Shown here: positions 1 through 5,398 of the stretch, in pieces
Layout of the letters: the number at the start of each line of letters is the position of its first letter
Numbering within the stretch: the first letter of the stretch is position 1
DNA from: a virus
Reading direction: 5' to 3' (one strand)
Virus record (IMG/VR): IMGVR_UViG_3300042934_000100
Location: 1-20,022 of that record
DNA: 20,022 bases
Notes under the pieces: model-generated
Databases searched by the model: none
Told to the model about the DNA's origin: nothing
The model's input: only the letters and a program-made list of their open reading frames with translations
Made by a program: the position numbers and the translations under genes

Positions 1-22
1 GGGTAGAGGCCCCCGCAGAATT
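1..22. repeat. Left inverted terminal repeat (ITR)
   Basis: The first 22 bases are the exact reverse complement of the last 22 bases of the window, and similarity is lost directly afterwards. Together with the encoded protein-primed polymerase this marks a true genome end and replication origin. The strand begins 5'-GGG. In the known protein-primed phages a short terminal base repeat lets the first nucleotide be copied internally and then slid or jumped back, so a first TP-dGMP product is expected by inference. Confidence 0.95.
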
Positions 23-200
23 GTTGAGTTAGTCAATGATGTATCCTGTACATAGTTGAAGTTTCCAACTATTGACTGTTACAATGATTGACACAATCAA
101 CAGTTGAAAACCTCAATAATAGAACCCTTCAATAATAGTCATCCACAATAATACACGTTTCCAATAGTTGATTGTAGGAATCCTACAAAGAATGCTGTGG
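23..200. other. A+T-rich left-end region with many short dyads
   Basis: No credible ORF is present. CAACTATTG (66-74) is repeated in inverted form as CAATAGTTG (164-172), both preceded by GTTTC. ATAGTTG (53-59) pairs with CAACTAT (67-73). TGATTG-ACA-CAATCA is a 6-bp hairpin, and CAATAATA recurs three times between 113 and 155. In phi29 the ends are bound by the p6 nucleoprotein and by regulators. Such dyads would suit that role here, but this is inference. Confidence 0.55.
172..188. promoter_or_regulatory. 17-bp palindrome, possible operator
   Basis: TTGTAGGA-A-TCCTACAA is a perfect dyad with a single central base. It lies in the left-end non-coding region, just upstream of a weak promoter-like sequence. 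The symmetry suits a dimeric DNA-binding protein. No repressor gene was identified. Confidence 0.4.
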
Positions 201-210
201 ACTTATGGTG

Positions 211-240
211 TTGCACAGTGTAGGGTGCTCGTGCTAGAGT
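211..240 (+). promoter_or_regulatory. Possible promoter for the left (early) block
   Basis: TTGCAC (211-216) and TAGAGT (235-240) are separated by 18 bases. The -10 resembles the TAGTGT, TAGTTT and TAGATA hexamers of the three better promoters in this genome, but the -35 is weaker. If it is used, the SSB gene would have a leader of about 520 nt containing several hairpins. Low confidence. Confidence 0.3.
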
Positions 241-743
241 TGGTGTTACAGGGCAGGTAGTAATAACTAAATCGAAAACCACAGATATCGGGCCGGATGA
301 GGCTTAGAATAATAGTAACCTTTGATTTAATGCTTATTAGCTTCTGTCAAATAAGTAAATGTTTGGGGTGCAGGCAGTTACGTGCTGAGAGTCTAGGTGC
401 AGGTTTGGAAGCTTCCTAGCAATAATTTAATCGTCATTTGCGGACGTTAAACGCCTCTTATGCCCGTTCGCGGGTTAATACTATAACTTAATAAACAGGT
501 ACTTCCAGAGGTCGCCTCTCATGTTTAATGTGAAACAGTCAGTTAGTAAAGTAGCGCCTGTCAGTTAGTCCGCTGATCGAATGTGACTATTGCTCAAATT
601 AATGGCTGGTTTGGGAACTGGTTTTAACATCGGGACGGCATACCTCGGGACCATAACCAACAGTGCAGAAATGAGAGTGGGCAAGCGTAACGGTCCTCCC
701 CGGCGATATGTGCGCTGTGGCCCACACCTTCAATAACAATCCG
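241..743. other. Non-coding left region with multiple hairpins; RNA possible
   Basis: There is no supported ORF on either strand for about 500 bases. Hairpins visible: CCCG-TTCG-CGGG (463-474, a UUCG tetraloop), AGAGG-TCG-CCTCT (507-519), the GGAAGCTTCC palindrome near 409-418 inside a CTAGG/CCTAG pair, and a composite stem at 677-725 (GTGGGC/GCCCAC plus AGCG/CGCT). Direct repeats: GGTGCAGG twice, CGCCTCTYATG twice (452 and 513), GTCAGTTAGT at 538 and 560. In phi29 the packaging RNA is encoded close to the left end, so an RNA gene or a structured leader is possible here. Confidence 0.45.
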
Positions 744-747
744 TATA

Positions 748-764
748 ATCGGGCAAACAAAGGA
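748..764 (+). promoter_or_regulatory. Leader element copy 1 with ribosome binding site
   Basis: ATCGGGCAAACAAAGGA, 6 bases before the ATG at 771. It is nearly identical to sequences at 4433-4450 and 17240-17257, each before a different gene. It contains the Shine-Dalgarno AAAGGA. TATAAT precedes it (744-749, overlapping), but no good -35 is visible. It decides the start at 771 rather than 708. Confidence 0.75.
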
Positions 765-770
765 AAACAT

Positions 771-1196
771 ATGTCGAATGAAGTTGCAACCCAGAGCAGC
801 GCTGACAGCACTATCGCGGGCATTGGTTCGAGCCAGGGATTCTACACTTCCCTTCAGACCACGACGCGCGCTGACAAGATGGCGATGCTTAAGGCAATCA
901 ATAACAGCACTCCGCTGGTGGAGAAGGCCGGTAGTGAAATCTCCATTGTCGATGTTGTTATGCAGTCTGTTGAGATTGCTAACGAGTCGACTGGTGCTGT
1001 GGAGGATGCAGTCCGCATCACTCTTATCACCAATGAGGGCGAGGCGTTTAACGCCACGTCAAAGGGTATTGCACAGTCGCTGAAGCAGGCTTTCGGTGTT
1101 CTGGGTACGCCGGATCAGTGGGATGAGCCGCTGGTTGTGGGCGTTGCTGAGGAGCGCGGTCGTAACGGTTTCCGTTATCTGACGCTGAAGTTCTAA
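771..1196 (+). CDS. Putative single-stranded DNA-binding protein
   Basis: 141 residues. I recognise the layout of a phage SSB family common in small Gram-positive phages: a short N-terminal tail, a D-K-x-x-M-L-K-A-I-N segment (about residues 35-45), then I-x-I-x-D-V-V, a strand ending TLITNEGEAFNATSKG, a helix with SLKQAFG, and a final W-x-E-P-L-V-V-G-V ... FRYLTLKF strand. Such proteins coat displaced single strands, which protein-primed strand-displacement replication produces in quantity. The ATG at 771 follows the strong leader element; an upstream in-frame ATG at 708 lacks a ribosome binding site. The gene is closed by its own terminator, suggesting a separate, highly expressed unit. The family call rests on remembered pattern, not a search. 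Confidence 0.75.
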   Translation: MSNEVATQSSADSTIAGIGSSQGFYTSLQTTTRADKMAMLKAINNSTPLVEKAGSEISIVDVVMQSVEIANESTGAVEDAVRITLITNEGEAFNATSKGIAQSLKQAFGVLGTPDQWDEPLVVGVAEERGRNGFRYLTLKF

Positions 1197-1209
1197 GTTA
1201 ATATTCGAG

Positions 1210-1250
1210 AGGCGGCATCCTGTTTTGGGTGCCGCCTTTCGTGGTCTTTT
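1210..1250 (+). terminator. Intrinsic terminator after the SSB-like gene
   Basis: AGGCGGCATCC (1210-1220) and GGGTGCCGCCT (1227-1237) pair over 11 bp, with one G-T, around TGTTTT. TTTC and then TCTTTT follow. It lies 14 bases after the SSB stop codon. Confidence 0.85.
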
Positions 1251-1262
1251 GTGGAGGTTGTT

Positions 1263-1541
1263 GTGCGTCAGGTTATTTGTGAAGCTTGTAAGGGTAACGG
1301 TTATTTGACTTATAGAGATTGGCTAAGATATGAGAAAACTATTACATGCTTTGATTGTGGGGGCTATGGCTATAACAAATATAAGATTGAACCGGTTCGC
1401 CGTAAAGATGAAGTAGAAATTATTGCATGGAAGGTGACTACACCGGATCGCGCTTTCATTAAAATTGAATATTCGTTTGATAATGCGGTTGTGTGGGCGG
1501 ATATTCACGCTAGCGCTAATGGGGCATTGGAGCCTGCATAA
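1263..1541 (+). CDS. Small zinc-ribbon protein (two CxxCxGxG motifs)
   Basis: 92 residues starting at GTG 1263, chosen because GGAGG (1253-1257) lies 5 bases upstream; the frame is open to 1251. Residues about 6-35 hold CEACKGNG and CFDCGGYG, two CxxCxGxG motifs like those of the DnaJ zinc centre, spaced to bind one zinc. The remaining two thirds (VEIIAWKVTTPDRAFIKIEY and following) look like a small beta domain. Its stop overlaps the next ATG by one base, so it is translationally coupled to the replication genes. The function is unknown. A zinc-stabilised nucleic-acid or protein adaptor is plausible but not shown. Confidence 0.7.
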   Translation: MRQVICEACKGNGYLTYRDWLRYEKTITCFDCGGYGYNKYKIEPVRRKDEVEIIAWKVTTPDRAFIKIEYSFDNAVVWADIHASANGALEPA

Positions 1542-1816
1542 TGAATCATAAACTAAAGCTTCCTGAACCCTATTTTTCGGCCGTTGAATCAGGGCATAAA
1601 ACATTTGAAATTAGGAGAAATGATAGAGCATTTCAGAAAGATGATTTGCTCAGCTTAGTTGATGTATCATCTTGTGATTGTGACAGTGAGAAGTGTTATA
1701 AGAGAAAGCCTACAATCATTAAGAGGATTACATTTGTCTTTTCAGGCGATCCTAATTTGAGAGATAATGGCGGGATTCTTCCAGGATATGTAATTCTTGG
1801 ACTTGGCGATGAGTGA
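1541..1816 (+). CDS. DUF3850/ASCH-like protein
   Basis: 91 residues. The N-terminus reads H-K-L-K-L-P-E-P-Y-F ... V-E-S-G-H-K-T-F-E-I-R-R-N-D-R, then F-x-K-D-D-L-L-S-L and a C-terminal PGYVILGLGDE. This is the pattern I associate with the DUF3850 group of ASCH/PUA-like domains (LK..F..V..G.KTFEIR.NDR.F..GD.L.L), thought to bind RNA or modified nucleotides. A Cys pair within SSCDCDSEKC is an additional possible metal site. It overlaps its upstream neighbour by one base (TAATG) and the next gene by 8 bases. Its place in the replication block suggests an early role, perhaps in RNA handling. The domain call is good; the function is open. Confidence 0.7.
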   Translation: MNHKLKLPEPYFSAVESGHKTFEIRRNDRAFQKDDLLSLVDVSSCDCDSEKCYKRKPTIIKRITFVFSGDPNLRDNGGILPGYVILGLGDE

Positions 1817-2606
1817 GCTGTCACGCCTACGCGATGAGGCAAGAAAAAGGCGCGCAGCAGTAACCAATAAAATCTCTCGAACACGTCGTCAAGCCGGGGC
1901 AGAAATCAGCGGAACACAGTTCGATCCTCGCCGTAATGCGGGCGTAGAAAAGCGATACACGAAAGCACAGCTTCAACGGTATCTGTCTGATCTTAATTCA
2001 TTCATGAGTCGTGGCAATCAGTATGTTGCTGGCACTGGTGGAGCACCATTGCCGCGCGGACAATTCAACCGGTATAAGCGGCTGGAAGCTGAAGTAAATG
2101 CGGCGGGCGCTAGGCATGAGGCCAGCATTGGAAGTGTGCAGACTCCTATTGGGTTGACGGTGCGTCAGTCTAAGGCAATGATTCCGACTTCTCAGGGGTC
2201 TGCCGTTTATGGCCCGTATCGCAAGTTTGATCGGGACTCTACTGATATTCCTAGTGCTGAAGCTTTGGAGTCTCTTGCGCGCGATATGTTGCGTAAGGTT
2301 TCGAGTGGTTTTCTTGGACGTAAGATCAGTGAGGGTCGGGAGAATCTGAAGAAGGCTCTTACTGTCTTGGGTGAGACTCAATACGTGCGTCAGGTTGATG
2401 AGCTTTCCGACTATCAATTTGACGTGATGTGGTATGGAACGACTATTGCTGAATCTATCTTCATGCAATATGGAATTGAGAAGGAACGGGCAGCGGGCAC
2501 TAAAAAAGAGCGCTGGCAAGATAAGGTGGTTGAAAGTGCTGCAAATGAACTTGGATCAGTTCTTGAGTGGGCATCCAACGATATTCCGCGAGAACGTCCG
2601 CGTTAA
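1809..2606 (+). CDS. Putative terminal protein (replication primer)
   Basis: 265 residues, close to the 266 of the phi29 terminal protein. It lies directly upstream of, and overlaps by 62 bases, the protein-primed DNA polymerase gene, as terminal-protein genes usually do. The N-terminal third is rich in Arg and Lys (RLRDEARKRRAAVTNKISRT), as expected for DNA binding. The middle is mixed, and the C-terminal part (about 150-265) is helical and charged, suiting polymerase contact. In phi29 a C-terminal Ser carries the first nucleotide. Here Ser, Thr and Tyr residues after about residue 200 are candidates and I cannot choose among them. ATG 1809 is preferred over TTG 1797, although its ribosome binding site is weak and it probably depends on coupling to the upstream gene. 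The call rests on position and size, not clear sequence similarity. Confidence 0.7.
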   Translation: MSELSRLRDEARKRRAAVTNKISRTRRQAGAEISGTQFDPRRNAGVEKRYTKAQLQRYLSDLNSFMSRGNQYVAGTGGAPLPRGQFNRYKRLEAEVNAAGARHEASIGSVQTPIGLTVRQSKAMIPTSQGSAVYGPYRKFDRDSTDIPSAEALESLARDMLRKVSSGFLGRKISEGRENLKKALTVLGETQYVRQVDELSDYQFDVMWYGTTIAESIFMQYGIEKERAAGTKKERWQDKVVESAANELGSVLEWASNDIPRERPR

Positions 2607-4296
2607 GAAAACTGGTGTCACGGGGGTTAAGAAAACTCGCACGGATTTTGTAGCAGATTTTGAGACTATTACAGACCCTAACGATTGTCGTGTATGGGCA
2701 TGGGGGTTTGTGGAGGTTCAGAATCCCGAATATGATAACGTGGAAATTGGTCTTGATATTGATTCGTTCATGGAACGGGTATCAAGGCAGAACGGTAATT
2801 GCTACTTTCATAACCTGAAGTTTGACGGACATTTTTTACTAGACTGGTTATTGAATAATGGGTATGAGCACATTGATGGACTCACACTGTATCGAGATAA
2901 GACATTCAAAAGTCTTATTTCTGATATGGGAAAGTTCTATAGTATTACAGTACGGTGGGAAAACGGTCACACGACGGAATTTCGGGATTCGCTCAAAAAG
3001 CTACCTATGGGTGTTCGCCGAATCGCAAAATCTTTCGATATGGAAATGTCCAAGGGTGAGATTGACTATGAGGCGTATCGCGCTCCCGGTCATGAGCTAA
3101 CTGAAGAAGAAGAAGATTACCTTAGACGTGATGTTGCAATCATCGGTGGTGCGATGAAAGAGGTAATCAATTCGGGGATGAAGAAGCTTACGGTTGCTAG
3201 TGACGCGCTCAATGAGTACAAGCAACTTAATGGCATGTCATACTTCAACCGCATGTTTCCGGTGCTTCACCAGGATATGGACGCGGAAATTAGGCGTGCA
3301 TACCGTGGCGGTTTTACCTATGCTGATCCAAGATTTAGTGGGCGTATCGTAGACGCCGGTGTCGTTCTAGACGTGAATTCACTGTACCCGTCAGTCATGA
3401 AGAATCATATAATTCCTTACGGTGTTCCCGAATATATTCGCGGAAAGGTTGAGCCCACAAAAGAACGACCGCTAATCATCTTTAGCGTAACATTCACTGC
3501 AAAGCTAAAACCAAACCACATTCCATGTATTCAGATTAAAGGTAGCAACCTTTTCTTGGGCACCGAGTATTTGCGCGAGATTACCGAGCCAACAACATTA
3601 ATGGTTACGAATGTGGATTGGGCGTTGTATAACGACCATTATGATATAACCGTGTTGGCTTATGGTGGTGGCTGGCGTTTTCGTGCCGTTGATGGCATGT
3701 TCGATTCGTACATTGATAAATGGACGGAAGTTAAAGTTAGAGAGACAGGTGGAAAACGTGAAATTGCAAAGCTACACCTTAATAGTCTTTACGGTAAGTT
3801 CGCCTCAAATCCGAATGTCACGAGCAAGATACCGATACTTAAAGATGGTGTCGTTAAGCTTGTACGGGGAAATCCCGAAACGCGGCCTCCTGTATACACG
3901 GCGGCTGGTGTTTTCATTACTGCGTATGCCCGTGATATTACCATCCGTTCAGCACAAGCGAATTATGACGTTTTCGCTTATGCGGATACCGACTCACTCC
4001 ATCTGCTTAGAGATACGGTTCCCGAGTCTATCGACGTTCACCCAACGAAACTTGGAGCATGGAAATTTGAATATGCTTTCCAACACGCCTACTACATTCG
4101 AGCGAAAGCCTATCTAGAACAGAAGATTGACGGTACATACGAAAACCGTATTGCAGGTCTACCTATCGAAGTATCAGCCGCACTCACGTTTGATGATCTT
4201 GTGGATGGGAAGGTTCTGCATGGCAAACTCAACCCAAAGGTTGTACCGGGTGGGGTTGTGCTGAAGGATGTTCCGTTCGAGTTGAAACTCCATTGA
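2545..4296 (+). CDS. Protein-primed family B DNA polymerase
   Basis: 583 residues, near the 572-575 of phi29. Exonuclease motifs: ExoI D38-F-E40, ExoII around N90-LKF-D94, ExoIII Y192-LRR-D196. YxGG linker motif at 253-256. Polymerase motifs: A at D276-VNSLYP-282, B at K409-LHLNSLYG-417, C at YADTDS 479-484, and KAY at 521-523. The long stretch between motifs A and B is where phi29-like enzymes carry the TPR-2 insertion that gives processivity and strand displacement. It would start DNA synthesis from the terminal protein at the ITRs and copy the whole genome without other helicases. The start at 2545 is the ATG nearest the conserved N-terminus; the frame is open to 2434, but that extension lies inside the terminal-protein gene and has no family-like sequence. 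Confidence 0.97.
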   Translation: MNLDQFLSGHPTIFRENVRVKKTGVTGVKKTRTDFVADFETITDPNDCRVWAWGFVEVQNPEYDNVEIGLDIDSFMERVSRQNGNCYFHNLKFDGHFLLDWLLNNGYEHIDGLTLYRDKTFKSLISDMGKFYSITVRWENGHTTEFRDSLKKLPMGVRRIAKSFDMEMSKGEIDYEAYRAPGHELTEEEEDYLRRDVAIIGGAMKEVINSGMKKLTVASDALNEYKQLNGMSYFNRMFPVLHQDMDAEIRRAYRGGFTYADPRFSGRIVDAGVVLDVNSLYPSVMKNHIIPYGVPEYIRGKVEPTKERPLIIFSVTFTAKLKPNHIPCIQIKGSNLFLGTEYLREITEPTTLMVTNVDWALYNDHYDITVLAYGGGWRFRAVDGMFDSYIDKWTEVKVRETGGKREIAKLHLNSLYGKFASNPNVTSKIPILKDGVVKLVRGNPETRPPVYTAAGVFITAYARDITIRSAQANYDVFAYADTDSLHLLRDTVPESIDVHPTKLGAWKFEYAFQHAYYIRAKAYLEQKIDGTYENRIAGLPIEVSAALTFDDLVDGKVLHGKLNPKVVPGGVVLKDVPFELKLH

Positions 4297-4305
4297 GATT
4301 TGATG

Positions 4306-4334
4306 TTGACACGATGTGTGGTGTAGGGTAGTGT
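4306..4334 (+). promoter_or_regulatory. Promoter upstream of the 4457 gene
   Basis: TTGACA (4306-4311), a 17-base spacer and TAGTGT (4329-4334). The expected start is near 4341, giving a leader of about 115 nt that ends in the conserved leader element. It shares its shape with the sites at 17204 and 18353. Confidence 0.75.
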
Positions 4335-4432
4335 TGTAATCACAACAAGGGGATAGGCGCACTGAATCCGGCGACTATCTTAAATTACAGCGTAGCTAGC
4401 AACTACAATGTGCCCTTCCACAATCGCCTAAA

Positions 4433-4450
4433 ATCGGGCAAACGAAAGGA
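4433..4450 (+). promoter_or_regulatory. Leader element copy 2 with ribosome binding site
   Basis: ATCGGGCAAACGAAAGGA is identical to copy 3 at 17240 and differs from copy 1 by one base less. AAAGGA is 6 bases before ATG 4457. Upstream, CCCTTCCACAATCGC resembles CCCTTCACAATCGC at 4855 in the structured segment. TGCCC (4411-4415) can pair with GGGCA (4436-4440), so the element could be masked in a hairpin. Confidence 0.75.
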
Positions 4451-4456
4451 AAGATC

Positions 4457-4822
4457 ATGGGATTCAAGGTTACTAAGTTCGTCGCACCGGAGCCGGTCAA
4501 CCCGTACCTGGAAGACGTGGCAGCATTCGCAAAGGAAAACGCCGACAACCCTGAAGCAGCCATTGAAGTTGACGTTCCTGCCAAGGATCAGGGTAAGACT
4601 GAGCTTCAGATTCGTAAGGCCGCAAACGCTGTCGGAAAGACTGCGCGTCTGCGTAAGGTGGACACGTCACAGCGACAGGTCACCGGCCAGACCGACAAGG
4701 GTCGTGACATTGTTGAGGGAATCGTGGTTCTCACGTATACCCTGACCGAGAAGCACAAGGGCGGCAAGGGTCGCAAGCCCGCAGCTGAGACCGCTGAGGC
4801 ACCGGCCAAGCCTTCCAAGTAA
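4457..4822 (+). CDS. Small basic-tailed protein, candidate DNA-binding or p6-like
   Basis: 121 residues; family not recognised. An acidic helical N-terminal half (EDVAAFAKENADNPEAAIEV) is followed by a beta-like core (about 45-98) with ELQIRKAANAVGKTARLRKV and GIVVLTYTLTEKH, and then a tail rich in Lys, Ala and Pro (about 98-121), the kind seen in histone-like proteins. It has its own promoter, a long leader and a strong ribosome binding site, and it uses mostly C- or G-ending codons, all suggesting high expression. It sits between polymerase and virion genes. An abundant genome-organising protein doing the job of phi29 p6 is my best guess; a minor virion protein is the alternative. Confidence 0.8.
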   Translation: MGFKVTKFVAPEPVNPYLEDVAAFAKENADNPEAAIEVDVPAKDQGKTELQIRKAANAVGKTARLRKVDTSQRQVTGQTDKGRDIVEGIVVLTYTLTEKHKGGKGRKPAAETAEAPAKPSK

Positions 4823-4837
4823 TATCAATTTCAATAC

Positions 4838-4982
4838 TAATCGGGCAGTTCAACCCTTCACAATCGCGTGTTGAGGTTGTCGGATTGGTCGGAACAGTCT
4901 ATCCAGAATGCACCGGTTGGGTCCGGTCTGTGGTAGCATGGGGCTTGCAACCTACTGAGTCCGCTCACCGGATGCCCGATTA
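4838..4982 (+). ncRNA. Candidate structured RNA (possible packaging RNA)
   Basis: The segment is closed by a perfect 10-bp helix: TAATCGGGCA (4838-4847) with TGCCCGATTA (4973-4982). Inside are separate local hairpins: 4851-4862 with 4869-4879 (one bulge, one mismatch, loop ATCGCG); GGAT/ATCC 4882-4885/4901-4904; ACCGG/CCGGT 4912-4916/4923-4927; TGGTAG/CTACTG 4931-4936/4952-4957; TCCG/CGGA 4960-4963/4969-4972. This tiles nearly the whole segment in a multi-branched fold, and a strong terminator begins two bases later. It holds no ORF. phi29 packaging RNA is a similar-sized closed branched RNA needed by gp16-type ATPases, and this genome encodes such an ATPase. The alternative is a structured leader of the virion operon. 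Folding was done by eye. Confidence 0.5.
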
Positions 4983-4983
4983 A

Positions 4984-5023
4984 GAGGGGAGGTCACCTAT
5001 GTGGCCTCCCCTCGCTTCTGTTT
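4984..5023 (+). terminator. Strong intrinsic terminator before the virion block
   Basis: GAGGGGAGGTCAC (4984-4996) and GTGGCCTCCCCTC (5001-5013) form a 13-bp stem, with one G-T, and loop CTAT. GCTTCTGTTT follows. It lies directly behind the structured segment and would give that RNA a defined 3' end. Confidence 0.85.
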
Positions 5024-5039
5024 ATAAGGAGAAGAATTA

Positions 5040-5396
5040 ATGGGCGTCGTAGACGATTATATTAGTGGGTTGGAAGGTAAAGAAAGCCTTGATCCTCTTG
5101 AAGTTGCACGCAAATTGCATGAGCTTCATACTCAGGAAGTGAGCACACGAGAAGCTAAGATCAGTCAGCTTGATACAGAGAAAGAAACTCTTGCATCACA
5201 GATTGCCGCAAAGGAATCTGAGATTGAGAAGTGGAAAGCAAAGAATTTTGATCTTGCTATGCAAATTCCTGGCGCACCGGCAGAACCGAAACCTCGCGAT
5301 GAGAATGAGAAGCCGGATGCGAGCACCATTAAAACCGCCGATCTTTTCACACCAAAAGTTCGGCAACGTAACCCACATTTCAGAACAGGAAGGTAA
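5040..5396 (+). CDS. Putative scaffolding protein (phi29 gp7-like)
   Basis: 118 residues. The central part (about 25-75) is highly charged with heptad-spaced hydrophobics (ISQLDTEKETLASQIAAKES and on), predicting a long coiled coil. The C-terminal 40 residues are Pro- and Lys-rich and end in RNPHFRTGR. Immediate upstream position relative to the major capsid gene, small size and coiled-coil content match phi29 gp7, the internal scaffold that shapes the prohead and is later released. The ATG follows AAGGAG at good spacing. The capsid gene starts 2 bases after this stop. Sequence identity to gp7 is not evident, so the call is by context. Confidence 0.75.
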   Translation: MGVVDDYISGLEGKESLDPLEVARKLHELHTQEVSTREAKISQLDTEKETLASQIAAKESEIEKWKAKNFDLAMQIPGAPAEPKPRDENEKPDASTIKTADLFTPKVRQRNPHFRTGR

Positions 5397-5398
5397 AC

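Noticed and set aside
708-770. Upstream start for the SSB-like gene
   Set aside because: No ribosome binding site, and it would translate through the conserved leader element.
599-823. Minus-strand 74-codon frame near the SSB gene
   Set aside because: It overlaps the SSB start and leader element, has no ribosome binding site, and no other gene lies on that strand.
822-840. tRNA T-loop-like GGTTCGAGCC
   Set aside because: It lies within the SSB coding frame and no cloverleaf can be built around it. No tRNA was found anywhere in the window.
1998-2519. 173-codon minus-strand frame within the terminal-protein gene
   Set aside because: Low-quality translation, antisense to a gene with good context, and no ribosome binding site.
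2434-2544. N-terminal extension of the DNA polymerase
   Set aside because: It lies inside the terminal-protein gene in another frame and has no family-like sequence; ATG 2545 gives normal family length.
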